Source of the DNA: Massariosphaeria phaeospora
Taxonomy: Eukaryota; Ascomycota; Dothideomycetes; Pleosporales
Assembly: GCA_011032825.1 (NCBI GenBank)
Contig: JAADJZ010000021.1
Location: 558,001 to 622,000 of the forward strand
Length of the DNA: 64,000 bases
Direction of reading: 5' to 3'
Below are positions 33,535 through 44,272 of the stretch, piece after piece; position 1 is the first letter of the stretch, and each line of letters starts with the position of its first letter. The position numbers were made by a program, and so were the translations under genes. Under the pieces are notes generated by a model, which searched no databases, was not told where the DNA came from, and worked only from the letters and a program-made list of their open reading frames with translations.

Positions 33535-34680
33535 ATGCTGGGCTACATATCGTCGACGCGCAAGAAGTCGTGCCACGCCTGCGTTCGGAGCAAACGACGA
33601 TGCGATCTGGGATATCCTTGCTGCAACCGCTGCTTCACCAAAGGACTAGACTGCACATATCCAAACCCGGTCCAGGAAGCACAAGTCGTCTTCCGGCAGG
33701 CGACGCCAGACTTGGTCCCCGCCAGCAACGTCAACTCGACCAAGGTGTTGCAGTCCTCGTCCAACGTGTCGCAGTCCTCGTCCAACAGCGACTCCTCGTT
33801 GTATCAGATATCTGGCTCTTCAAGTCCAGAAAGCGATTTAGCTTGTCATGACCGATTTCCGAGCTCCCACACAAATATTCTTGAGGGCTTTCTCCCTCAG
33901 GTCTGGGAACCAATAATACTGAACGAACGTCAAATAAGCTACCTGGTCAAAAAGCTCTCCTCATTTATACCGTCGATAGCGTTTGTCGGCCACACACCCT
34001 TTCTGCATGAAGACCTATACAAAGAGCAACCATTTCAGTCGTATCAAGATAGTTGCAGTTTGTCAGCACTGTATCTCATGAAGACGGACAAAAACATTCC
34101 AATATTGGTCAATTCTATCAACACCAAAATTGACTCTCTGATCACTTCATCGGCTGGTTGGTCACTTCGGGAACACCTTGCCGCAGTGCAAGCTCTTGTC
34201 GTCTATCAGATCATACGTCTCTTCGATCCCGACCTTCAGCAACAGGCCTTCGCCGCAAAGCAGAACGGCCTGCTTGAACTCTGGACCGCCCATCTCTGGA
34301 AGCGTTCTTTCAACGAGGCCAGTCAGTTTCGCAAATGCTACGAGAACTGGGCCTTCTACGAGTCGATACGCCGCACAGTCATCATGTCGACGATGGTCCG
34401 CGGTGCCTGGTCCAGTCTTACCCAAAACGGTCTGTGCGACCAAGTACCGGTCCTGGCGCGACTACCGTGGACGAAGAATGCAAGCTTCTTCCACCTCGAG
34501 AACCTGTCAGAGTTCATGGTTTCGGGGCCTTGCACGCAACAAGAAGGGGGTCTCATCACCTATGGAGATTATTCTTTGAAATGGAACCCCGGTGATGATG
34601 TGAACCGCCTCACCAGTTTTGAGAGGATGTTACTTTCAGCGTGTAGAGGGAAGGAGGATCCGGACTTGATGAATGACTAA
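33535..34680 (+). CDS. Zn2Cys6 (Gal4-type) transcription factor
   Basis: Single exon, 381 residues. The binuclear zinc cluster is at residues 13-40 with spacing C-x2-C-x6-C-x6-C-x2-C-x6-C (Cys13, 16, 23, 30, 33, 40; Cys29 is extra). Basic residues between the second and third Cys (VRSKRR) contact DNA in this family. A Ser-rich linker, including a short duplicated LQSSSNVSQSSSN unit, leads to a helical region from about residue 115. It contains the LREHLAAVQALVVYQIIRLFD and NWAFYESIRRTVIMSTMVRG helices often seen in the C-terminal part of mould Zn2Cys6 factors. It lacks a long fungal-specific TF domain, so it is of the short type. Targets unknown; it is not next to an obvious biosynthetic cluster. 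Confidence 0.9.
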   Translation: MLGYISSTRKKSCHACVRSKRRCDLGYPCCNRCFTKGLDCTYPNPVQEAQVVFRQATPDLVPASNVNSTKVLQSSSNVSQSSSNSDSSLYQISGSSSPESDLACHDRFPSSHTNILEGFLPQVWEPIILNERQISYLVKKLSSFIPSIAFVGHTPFLHEDLYKEQPFQSYQDSCSLSALYLMKTDKNIPILVNSINTKIDSLITSSAGWSLREHLAAVQALVVYQIIRLFDPDLQQQAFAAKQNGLLELWTAHLWKRSFNEASQFRKCYENWAFYESIRRTVIMSTMVRGAWSSLTQNGLCDQVPVLARLPWTKNASFFHLENLSEFMVSGPCTQQEGGLITYGDYSLKWNPGDDVNRLTSFERMLLSACRGKEDPDLMND

Positions 34681-35071
34681 TACGCATCGTTGAATGTATC
34701 CAGAATATACTAAGAGTACTTTGCTGAGATCTGCTTCTTGCAAAGATATTGACCAAGTCTCGCAAAATACCCTGGGGTACTTGGGTTTCTAACCCGTTAA
34801 GCAGATTCGCAGTGACTCGTGAGCGTTTGTTGGCGGCGTCATCGGGAGGGGCGAGCGTCGACGCGCTGGACTTTGACTCAAACTTCCCATCGTCCACAAC
34901 GACGATCTCATCTCTGGGTTGACTGAGATCCGGATTCCGCGCCTCTCTCACGAGCCTCTTCAAGCTCGTCTGGAAGTCGGCGTCCGGCGATGAATGATAA
35001 GGGATCCGGAGGTAGGTAGACAGGGAAGGTGAGGTTCAGCGGGGAGGGGTGTTGTTGCGGGGCTGAATCAT
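34610..35071 (-). pseudogene. possible small gene with one in-frame TGA
   Basis: From ATG 35071 the frame is open for 11 codons, meets TGA (35036-35038), then stays open for 141 more to a stop at 34610. The middle looks like protein (DADFQTSLKRLVREARNPD, then a charged stretch, then LLNGLETQVPQGILRDLVN). No family recognised. It overlaps the end of the Zn2Cys6 gene tail to tail by about 70 bp. It may be a dead gene, a gene with an unseen exon, or chance. Confidence 0.25.
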
Positions 35072-36439
35072 TGTTGGTCTGGATTTCTTCTTCGGCTGCT
35101 GCTACTGTTGTTGCGAAAGAAAAAAAGCGACTCTAGACTGATCAGCAGTAGAGATATGTTGTTGTAACTATATTTTAGTAGTAGTATGTGAGCGGGGCCG
35201 GCTGAGCTGAGCTGTCTCTGTCTCCGTCGCTGGGAACCGGGCGAAATCGTACTTTTCTGCTCCTCTCTCAATCCGTCTATCACCTTATCGTCTTGCTGTT
35301 CTTTCCTTTTTCTTTTTGACAAGAAAATGGTGGGTTTTTGTAAGTGAGTTCCAGGGTCATAAGAATACGCCTACGCACTTGCCCACTCTATTCCACACAC
35401 ATGCACAATTCCAAAATGCCGATCTCTTGAAACACAATGGGCCAGATCAGAGCAGTGTAAAGCCGTGTTCTTATCTTTCCAGGAAGCATGCACAGCTCAC
35501 TGTTATGTGCCCTACAGTGCGCAAAAACCCCACCTACCTGCCTATATACCGCGTTGCTGCCTAGCACACAGTAGGCAGCACCTCTCCTCTCGGTAGTTCC
35601 CCAGCGCATCCTTTCCAAACATGTAGTAGTCAACAAGGAGATTCGGGCGTTATCGTGCAGCAAAGTGCACGCGAAGGTAATATAGTAGTCGTTTAGCAAC
35701 GCATGAGCATAGTCTCTCCCTATTATATATAGCCTTTCCTAGACTAATATTTGCAAGCCCAATCCTCTCATTTCCCGCTGCTATCAATATCTGCAAATAT
35801 AAGACATCTCACGCTACGCCCAAGTACAGCTAATTGTGTGAGTGATGAATTCGCAATCTGTACCTAATCCTATTTCTACATTATTTCTCTTTCTATTCAT
35901 GCGTTCCGCTTTCTGGAACACCGGACTGAAGTCCTGCTCGAAGAAAGCTACCTGCATATACATATACGTAACTACACCTTGTGCAAATATTTGGTTAGAC
36001 ATGTATGGCACTTTGCAAGAGGAAAAGGAAAAGCTGAAAGGAGTCGCCTTGCCGTTCACACGAAACGCTTACTATTATCTATGTAGCCTGGAAGGACTGT
36101 TTTAGGCCTCTTAATACCTACCTAAAGTTGAGGGGGCATTCGGTTGGCATTTGCGGCTTACGTTGCCTTACTCCAAAACAACGACTCGGGAATGTATTTG
36201 ATGTAACACCCAATCCCAAGCGTCATTATATGGACTTCAAAAGTCACCAGACGCAGTAATCGCATCTCAAATGCACAGATCATAGGTAATACTCAATGAA
36301 GCCATAAGTGAAGTATCTCATTTTTCATAGATGACCCAAGTCCGTCAGAGACATTGCATGGTCCTGAATCCCACTACTCCACGCCATAGAAGGGAACCCG
36401 TGAATGTTAGTAAAAGACCCGTTTCTCCCGCCTCGCGCT
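35072..36439. other. 1.4-kb intergenic region, nothing recognised
   Basis: Short AT-richer stretches (around 35700-36000) and no frame with protein character on either strand. Probably 3' region of RPS2 plus spacer. Confidence 0.5.
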
Positions 36440-37340
36440 CTAGTACCGCTTGCCCTCGCGCAGAATGTCGCTGTACTCCTCCAGCGGGCTCTTTGTCAAA
36501 GCCGTTTGTTTCCACAGATTTGGCGTAAGGAAACCGTAGGTGTTGGCGACGGCGACGAAAGTAGCCTTGAGGGTGTTTTCGAGCGTCTTGGTCGAACCGG
36601 CCGAGGCAGTGTAGATGTCGGCTACACCAGCAAGCTGCAACAGACGCTTGACGGCGGGCGAAGCGACGAGGCCGGTACCACGGGGCGCAGGGATAAGACG
36701 GACGGTGACGGAACCGCACTTGCCGCTCTCCTTGGTTGGCAGCGAGTGGGGCTCACCGAGGTTGGTACCCCAGTAGCCTCTTCGGATGGGCACGACGCTG
36801 AGCTTGGCGATGATGATGGCCGCACGGATGGCAGTCGCGACTTCCTTGGACGTCTTGATGCCGAGACCAACGTGGCCCTCCGAATCTCCGATAACGACGA
36901 TGGCCTTGAACCGGGTACGCTGACCGGCACGAGTCTGCTTCTGCACGGGCTTGATCTTCATGACCTCGTCCTTGAGCTTGGGGAGGAAGAAGTCGACGAT
37001 CTGGAACTCCTTGATGGCGAGAGAGTGGAGGTAGCTGGTCCCCGTTAGTCAAGCTTTCAGGTGTTTCCTACGCATGGAAACGTACATTTCTTCCATGCTC
37101 TTGATCTTGCCAGCCTTCACAAGACGGCCGAGCTTGGTGACGGGCTGCCATTCCTTCTCCTGCCAATTGTCAATACTACATCCGGTATTTTCAGGTCGTA
37201 TTCCGCAGACAACGCACCTCGCTCTTGCCACCACGGCGGCCACGACCTCCGCGTCCACCGCGTCCACGGCCTCTGTCACCTCCACGCTCGCCTCCACGGG
37301 AACCGAATCCACCACCGCCGCCGCGTCCGGAATCAGCCAT
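36440..37340 (-). CDS. RPS2: 40S ribosomal protein S2 (uS5)
   Basis: Small-subunit protein at the mRNA entry and decoding region. Exons 37340-37218, 37159-37086 and 37034-36440 (introns 58 and 51 bp) give 263 residues. The N-terminus is a Gly/Arg-rich RGG tail ([17 protein letters not shown]), a known methylation type in S2. The core starts [28 protein letters not shown] (joined across the second intron, whose donor is GTACGT inside an ATGTACG). It includes the S5 signature [22 protein letters not shown] and ends [24 protein letters not shown]. All family landmarks are intact. It is divergent from the ATG28-like gene; a further intron in the 5' UTR is possible. Confidence 0.97.
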
Positions 37341-38070
37341 GTTGTATGTCGACGGTGTGCGGTTGCTGCAATACTAGAGTTAGCATGTAGCGAGCGAAAC
37401 TAGCATGGGAAGAGGAGAACGTACAGATGAGTGTTGGTGGGGTTAGTGCTGTCTGTCGCGGTGCTCACCTTGAAGTCGTGAGGTCGCCCTGGCCAATTTT
37501 CGTAGGTGGGATGCCAAGAGTTACTGTTAGCGTGGATTAAGCGAGCCTACAAGAGTAGTCAGCAACGTGTGCTGTCGACGTTCCCTCACCAGAGTTCTGC
37601 CTACAGCTAGCTATATGCATACCCCTATCCCGATCCTCGCGTGAGTGAATCTTCATTGGAAGAGTTGCAACGGTCTGCTGATGGAAGCGGCCTGCGTTCT
37701 ATCAACTACTTGGCTGCATTACGGTTCGACAAGAACCGTACGCTCGGAACACTACAGCTCGGTCATCAAAGATCACGATCAAATGCAGCTGCTTTCGAGA
37801 CATGTAGACTGACTTCGATCACACTCCTGTTCATGTTCACGCGCAGAACATTCCAAGGTTGTCACCTGCACTAAGTTGGCGCAGGCGCACTTGCTCTGCT
37901 GACTAAACTTTGACCGAGTGTTGTGATTCGTTGATACGTTGTAGCAGGTATCGGAGCTGCTCACTTAAACACCATCTCCACACTCCAACTGCGGGCTTCA
38001 ATAGCTCCCTCTATTACTCTATACTCTCTACTCTATATCCTTATTTGCAGCTCTCGTCGCAGCCTCGGTT
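37341..38070. promoter_or_regulatory. divergent promoter region of RPS2 and ATG28-like gene
   Basis: 730 bp between opposed start codons. A CT-rich run with repeated CTCTA (about 38010-38040) directly precedes the plus-strand gene, typical of fungal transcription start zones. No open frame of note. Confidence 0.45.
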
Positions 38071-39519
38071 ATGTCCATCTTAAACTCTGTCTTCGGCTCG
38101 TTGTCGCCCAACTTCCGCGACTCGTTTGAGGATGCTCGCGCGCCTGCTCACGAGCTCCCGCTGTTCAACTCTTCGTCCTCGCCACGGATACCGCCGCCAG
38201 TAGCCTCCACCGTCCTCTGGAGCGCACCTCCTACGAACCTATCCCCACCTCCGCGAGTCCCAGATGATCTGCTCGTTCTACAAAGAAGAGCGCGCCATCT
38301 CGAGCAACAGCTCCAAGAGCTACTCGATGCACAGGCAGATGGGCTGATGAGTGGATTGACGGGGAACGAGTCTACACCTGATGATTTGATTTCCAACGGG
38401 AGTACGACACCAACCGTCAGCAGTGTCCGAGAGAATGATCGGAATGTGGAGAGCGAAGACCATGGACACACAAGGAAGAGGAAAGTCGGGCTTGGCGCTG
38501 CAAGAAGGGGAATCTTCAAGCGCATACAACAGCTTGCTAACACCAAGGCTGATGAGCTGGATCTCCTTGACGAAGATCTACGCGACTTGCAGGGCTTTGT
38601 GGAGAAGACTGAGCTTTGGGGCCAGAAGCGCTTGCGCTTAGAGAGGAAGATTAAAGACATTGAGGGCGACAGTGCCGGGGAAAGAACGCATACACTAAAA
38701 GATCAAGCCACAGAACTTGAGCTCCAGATCAGGCAGAAAGAGGAAGAGTTATGGGCACTGAAGGCGCGGCATCGCCGGGTTCAAAAGGAACTCGCCGACA
38801 CTGAGAACTCTGTCGAAGCCAAGCTCTCATCCTATAAAACGTCGTTGTCGATAATGGACAAAGAGATCGCAGCCTTCCTTGCGAAACCTCCCGAAACAAG
38901 CCATATCCAACTCACTTCATCCCCGTTCCTATCTCTACCGTCGAAGCGTCGAACATTGGAGATGGCACACGACTATTGGCATGATGAGCAGACGCGCCTA
39001 GCCGAAAAATGCGAAGAAATCGACATTGATCGCGCCGCATTAGATGAAGGTGCAGTGCTGTGGAACGACGTTGTCAAGAAGGTCGTAGACTTTGAGGCAA
39101 CACTTCAGGATCACATGCAGCGAGCAGATGGAGGCACTAATTCTGATTCGTCCAAGCTACTGGCCCGAATCGAGTCTACCGTAGCATACCTGGAAGAGAA
39201 GCTAGAGTTGGCCAACTTCAGGAGCTGGAACCTGTTAGTATGTGCGATTGGAGCTGAACTGGAGGCTTTCAAGCAGGGTATGGACATTTTACAGGAGGTA
39301 CTTGGTGTGAAGAGGAAAGGAAAAGAGAAAGTGGTGGAAACACTTGTGGATACAGAAAGTACCCCAGACGAAAGTGAAGAGCAGGGATCGTCTTCTGCTA
39401 TCAGGATCAGGCAATCTCCGCCAAGCTCAACCGTACCAAAACCTAGATTCTTCGACACCGATGATGAGGACCCGGATCCCGAGCTCATGATATCCCACCA
39501 AGACACAGATACTGATTAG
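38071..39519 (+). CDS. ATG28-like coiled-coil protein
   Basis: Single exon, 482 residues. Disordered Ser/Pro-rich N-terminus to about residue 65, a first coiled coil (LVLQRRARHLEQQLQELLDA), then a signature block GLGAARRGIFKRIQQLANTKADELDLLDEDLRD near residues 145-175. It is followed by long coiled coils with many Glu/Lys/Leu heptads to about residue 430 and an acidic tail (DTDDEDPDPE). The RRGIF..IQQLA block is what I associate with fungal Atg28 family proteins, which act in selective autophagy of peroxisomes in yeasts. The identification is from memory of that block only; it could be another coiled-coil scaffold. The family role in moulds is poorly known. Confidence 0.6.
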   Translation: MSILNSVFGSLSPNFRDSFEDARAPAHELPLFNSSSSPRIPPPVASTVLWSAPPTNLSPPPRVPDDLLVLQRRARHLEQQLQELLDAQADGLMSGLTGNESTPDDLISNGSTTPTVSSVRENDRNVESEDHGHTRKRKVGLGAARRGIFKRIQQLANTKADELDLLDEDLRDLQGFVEKTELWGQKRLRLERKIKDIEGDSAGERTHTLKDQATELELQIRQKEEELWALKARHRRVQKELADTENSVEAKLSSYKTSLSIMDKEIAAFLAKPPETSHIQLTSSPFLSLPSKRRTLEMAHDYWHDEQTRLAEKCEEIDIDRAALDEGAVLWNDVVKKVVDFEATLQDHMQRADGGTNSDSSKLLARIESTVAYLEEKLELANFRSWNLLVCAIGAELEAFKQGMDILQEVLGVKRKGKEKVVETLVDTESTPDESEEQGSSSAIRIRQSPPSSTVPKPRFFDTDDEDPDPELMISHQDTDTD

Positions 39520-39899
39520 GTGGTGCTGTGGAAGTGTTTATTTAGTACAATTAGCTTTGCGTTTAGCAGAACCTTTGGGAGAAGCTGCAGATCGTTAAGC
39601 TTCAGCACTATTCTCACGCGAGATACGCATTAATTCTCCATTACTCTAGTGATGGACATAATTGAACACTTTTTCCCAACGCATTTCTTATCCTCTTGCG
39701 TTGCTGACTAATGGTCCTCAGCTCCCCGCGTCTTTCCCGTCCCGTGCGTCACTGGATGCGAACTAAACCCACAGCCGCCCCCGCGCTCCACCGAGTCCAA
39801 GTCTACCACTTGGCAACCCAATTGTAGCTCAGGACAGTTCTGCTCCTCCCGTGCAGATATGCGACAATAGCTGGACGCTGGGTCTTCCAATGACCCACC
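39520..39899. other. intergenic spacer between tandem genes
   Basis: 380 bp between the ATG28-like stop and the hydrolase start, both on the plus strand. Nothing recognised. Confidence 0.5.
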
Positions 39900-41208
39900 A
39901 TGCCGCCCTCCCCCGAACCCCATTACAGCTTTACCATCCCCTCCATCCACGACGATACCACGCTCGACTGCCGCATCTTCCACCCCAACCTTCTTAGCAG
40001 ACCACGATCGAGCGAGTCCAACAAGGAATCGGAATGGCGAAAGAGGGGAATTGTGATGGCACATCCTTACGCGCCCATGGGTGGCAGCTACGATGACCGC
40101 GTCGTGGGCATTGTGGTTGACGAGTTTCTGAAGGCGGGATACGTGGTTGGCACATTCAACTTCAGGTGCGTACACGATCGCTCAGGTATGAGTATACACG
40201 GACGCGTAATTAAGACGTTGCAGAGGCGCGCATACCTCCAAAGGCCGAACTAGCTGGTCCGGCAAGCCAGAGCTGGACGACTACAACTCGTTCGCGGCAT
40301 TCTTCATGCACTACCTCGCACACCTGCACCCGTTCCCAACCGCCGCCACGACCTTCACGCCCGATCAATCCCCTGTGTACTCGCAGGCCGCTACCCAGCT
40401 AGACTCATACCGGCCCACGAAGGAACAAAGCCCCAGAGTCATCCTAGGTGGCTACTCCTACGGCTCCCTCATCCTCAAACACCTCCCGCCCGTGCCCTCA
40501 ATCTTGCTGCCGTTCTCGAGCCCGCAACCCGGCTCCGCCGCCTCTGAGATCGTGCTGCGCGCCCGCAAGCTCGCCGACCAGAGCAACCTCGAGTGCATAA
40601 ACCGCGCGCGAGACCATGAGCGCAAGAGGCGGAAGGAGCACGAGAAGAAGCTGTCTGTGACCATGGGCGGCGAGGAAACGAGTCCGGAGAAGCGGCGCAG
40701 CAGTCGGGATGTTAGACGGAGCTTGGATGGAGAAGGAGGAAGAGCAGGAGGCAAGAGCCTGGATCTTGGAAGCAGGATCCGCCGGCTTAGCCACCACCGG
40801 CGGAAAGGCCACGAGGCGCCGCGCACGCCGCCAGACAAGCCGCACACCGACACGCAGCTCACAATCACGATGCCGGAAGTCCGCTATCTTCTCGTATCGC
40901 CGCTCACGCCGCCGGTATCCTCGCTCGCGGCGCCGGGCCTGTGGTCGAAGATCTGGATCAGGAAGCCCGACGACTGCAAAGACGTCATCGGCAAACACAC
41001 ATCGCTAGCCGTCTACGGCGACCAGGACATGTTCTCGTCGACGAAGAAGATGCGCGAATGGACCGACGCGCTGAAAGAGGAATCCCGGGCCCGCTTCTCG
41101 AGCGTCGAGGTTGCGGGCGCTGGCCACTTTTGGCATGAGCCGGGGGTGGAGCAGAGGCTGAGAGGGGCGTTGAGGGATTGGGGTGGGGATGTAGATGTAA
41201 ATATGTGA
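39900..41208 (+). CDS. alpha/beta hydrolase with large charged insert
   Basis: Exons 39900-40165 and 40224-41208 (58-bp intron) give 416 residues. The fold starts GIVMAHPYAPMGGSYDDRVV (oxyanion region after the first strands) and FNFRGAHTSKGRTSW. The nucleophile elbow is GGYSYGS (Ser about residue 166). The acid is in AVYGDQDMF (about 353) and the His in GAGHFWHE (about 388), so a complete triad is visible. Between Ser and Asp lies a Lys/Arg/Glu-rich insert of roughly 90 residues (about 210-300), probably disordered, rich in RRxS sites. No signal peptide or membrane anchor. Substrate unknown; related proteins in moulds are annotated only as alpha/beta hydrolases. The next gene, an amidase, is convergent with 107 bp between stops. 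Confidence 0.85.
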
Positions 41209-41315
41209 GAATGGGAATGCGTTGGATTTGCGTAGCTGCGCCTAGGATGATTTGATGCTTTGGAAGATCATATTACGACTCTTTGCCGCACCGAACGAAT
41301 TGCCATGTACCCATC

Positions 41316-43313
41316 TCACACAAACTCCGCCCACGGCAACCCGATCTTCTCCTCAATATACGCCATCGCCTCAAGCACCTTCTCATCCTCATACCGCCGT
41401 CCCACCAGCTGCACACTCACAGGTGCATTCGCGTATCTCTGCGGTTCATCATCTACCGATCCATTAGCCATGTCACCCCCTTTTCATGTCCGAAGCTTGA
41501 GCTAACGAGAGGTCGGGAGGAGGCTACTCTACGCTACTTACAAAGCTGGTAGTTGTATTCATCCTGTTCGTTGCGGGGAACGTAGTCTGGCTTTGCGAGG
41601 TCGATGGCCGGATCGACTTTCGTGACGGGCGCGACGACGGCCGGGTAGTCGAGTAGGTTCCACTGCGATGTGTAGCTCCAGTAGCGGGCGCAGTTGTGGG
41701 GGAGTGCGACGCCGGGGCCCTGGGCATGTGTGTCAGTCAGTCAGTCAGTCAATCTCTCACAGTTCAGTTCCACCAACTGCCGCTCCATCCCATCCAGACT
41801 CCATACAAAAATAAAACACCCGGTGAGAAAGCTACGAGACACTCACCGCCGGACACAGAATCACATCCACATCCCCCCACTTCCGCGCATACTCACGATA
41901 CTTCTCGCGCTCCCACGTCCAGTCCCACACCTCCTTCACACTCAGCGCCTTCACGTTCCCGTTCTCTTTCAATATGAACGTCGTCAGCGGACGCCACGGC
42001 TCGCCGGACGCGTCAATCGCATCGCGCTCCTCACGGCCCCCGTCCGCAAAATACAAACTCGATATCACCGTCCACGCCCACTCGTGCCTATACGGCGTCC
42101 ACTCCACAACCTGCACGCCCTCCACTTCCGCCAACTTCTCAGCCACGCTGCGCAGCGCGCGCAGCACCGGTGGGTGCGGCCGCACCACGCCGTCGTCGAG
42201 CAGGAGCCCGATTTTCAGGACCTTGGTGCCGGAGGGCAGCGTGGCGAGTTGCGGGTGCGGGTTCCAGGGGAGTGGGACGAGCGAGGGTTCGCGGCGCCAG
42301 GGCTGCGCGTCGATGAGGGTTTTTGTGAAGAGCGCGATGCCGGCGAGCGAGGTGGAGAGCGGGCCAATGACGGGCACGATGTGTTCGGCGCCCTGCATGG
42401 TGGCGCTCCAGCCCGAGACGGGGAGCCGGTAGGATGTTGGGCGGAAGCCGTAGATGCCGTTGGCGGCGGCGGGGGAGCGGATGCTGCCTGTAGGGTGTTG
42501 TCTATGTTAGATGGGTTGGAGTAGGGGAAGGGGGAGGGAGGGCAGACCTCCTATGTCGGTGCCGATGCCTAGACAGGAGCCACGCATGCCGAGTAGTGCT
42601 CCCTCGCCTCCTGACGATCCGCCGGCAGAGAGATTCCGATTAAACGGGTTCACAGTGACGCCGTACAGGTTGTTGTCTGTCTCTAAATGCATGAGTGTTT
42701 GCGGCTGCGTCGTGCGCACGTAGAACACGGCGCCCGCCGCCCACAGCACATCGAGAATATGCGCGTTCTCCTCTGCCACGCGGTCATGCCAGGCCACAAA
42801 CCCCGCGTCCAGCGTCAAGCCCTCCATGCCAATGTGCTCCTTCACCGAGACGGGTAGGCCGTGAAGCGGACCTATGGGTTTCCCATGCTCGCGGAAGTAG
42901 TTGTCTAGGAAGGCGGCGCGGGCGAGGGCCGCGGGCGGGAGCAGTTCGGTCACGCAGTTGGTGAGGAGTTGGGCGAGAGCGGCGCGGCGCAGGAAGGCGG
43001 AGGTGACGGCGGTGCTTGTTAGGGTTCCGGAGGCGAGGTGCGAGATGAGGGTCTCGGGGGCGGATTCGGTGATGTGGAGTTCTGAGTCTGTGAGGACGGT
43101 TCGGGGGACTGGGGTGGAGTTTAAGGGGAGGGTGTCGATGGACGGGAGCGGAGGGTTGATTTGGGCGAGGGTGGCATCGCGGTGGTGCTGGGCTGTCTGG
43201 GCTATGGATTCCCAGGACGTAGTCTTCCTGGATGATGGAGGGGCGGGTAGAGTAGAAGGAGAGGCGAGACTTGAGTGGAGGCGCACGTAGAGAGTAGTCA
43301 AGAGATTGGACAT
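41316..43313 (-). CDS. amidase-signature enzyme (acetamidase / fatty-acid amide hydrolase-like)
   Basis: Hydrolyses a carboxamide with a Ser-cisSer-Lys triad. Exons 43313-42548, 42487-41847, 41719-41542 and 41452-41316 (introns 60, 127 and 89 bp) give 573 residues. The triad is visible: Lys in PVSVKEHIGMEG, cis-Ser in SAGGSSGGEGAL, nucleophile in GTDIGGSIRSPA. The first intron splits the Gly codon just before the nucleophile Ser. The C-terminal part ends QRYANAPVSVQLVGRRYEDEKVLEAM, the normal amidase close. The first donor is GTCTGC, weaker than its neighbours. Substrate is unknown; the length and N-terminal extension fit the fungal acetamidase/general amidase group. The GC-rich exon bodies give long antisense open frames that are not genes. 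Confidence 0.93.
41733..41750 (+). repeat. (TCAG)n tetranucleotide tract in an amidase intron
   Basis: Four and a half TCAG units inside the 127-bp second intron, close to its acceptor on the minus strand. It accounts for part of that intron's unusual length. Confidence 0.8.
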
Positions 43314-44272
43314 GGAGAATATCAGGTTACGGGAATTGAGTCGAAACCTCTGTTCGAGACTGAGATGGTAGAAAGCGAACAGAAGACAGAAAAACGAGAT
43401 GAGAGTAGGGATACTAGACCGGTTATACTTATATCAAGACAGGCCAATGTTGTGTAATTCCGCGCCAGTGGGGTCTATCGTATCTATAGATATGCTCCTC
43501 TGCCGCTGATACAAGATAGGATGTCAAGGTGACTGCCTGATAGGGTAAGTCTGCTCACTAAGCAGTGGGAGCTCAAAGTAATACTGACGACAAGTTGTAG
43601 ACTTTAATACCGAGAGAGTTCCAGAGAGCGATTGCCTATGTACAGTATCCTGTGCGTGGGTAAGGACGGAAGACGTACAAAGCTACTCATACTTCGATGC
43701 GGGGATGGCGGGGGCGGGGTAACCGAACGACGGTGGGGTTCGCTGCATGAGCACCCCCCTGGCAGAATCACTTTCTGAATAAGCATAAGACAGACTTGAG
43801 ACGATCCTGCTAACAGCATAGAAGTTTTGGCAACAAGTAGATAGTATGCCTTAATTTTTACAAAGCCCTATTGTATCCAGTATACTAGGTAATGTTGAGT
43901 GGGCTCGTAAATAGCAAGAGGATGCGTATTGGGTCGTCTTCGCTACGCGTTGGGCGTTCTCGAACCATGGCCGGCAGGTCTGTTTGTGGAAATCCGGTTC
44001 TTCCCCGCAAATGCTCAAGCTTCCAGTATCCACAAAGTGAAGGTATGCCGAAGTGAGTGCACCATGGCGCGGCTCAGGTACTTGGACAAGTCCCATGGCC
44101 AATTGTGCCTTAAATACACACCAACGTCCGCTGTTTAGCTGTTTCTTTCCTTTTTATAACCTTTCTTCCACTCCGTTGCTTCCCCTTCGACGTACAGCGG
44201 GGCGTTCCAGATCAACCAGATCCAATTGGATTGTATCCATCTTGACATAGTCCTCTCTCTCTTTTGGTCATT
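43314..44272. promoter_or_regulatory. divergent upstream region of amidase and SDR genes
   Basis: 959 bp between opposed start codons, without a protein-like frame. A T/C-rich tract (about 44140-44180 and 44250-44270) precedes the SDR start. No specific site recognised. Confidence 0.4.

Noticed and set aside
35316..36105. Short AT-rich frames
   Set aside because: No protein character and no splice signals linking them.
36404..37048. 214-codon plus-strand open frame
   Set aside because: Antisense shadow of the ribosomal protein S2 last exon.
41694..42524. 276-codon plus-strand open frame
   Set aside because: Lies antisense to amidase exons 2 and 3; its His/Pro/Arg-rich protein mirrors GC-rich codons of the amidase, which has a full catalytic triad.
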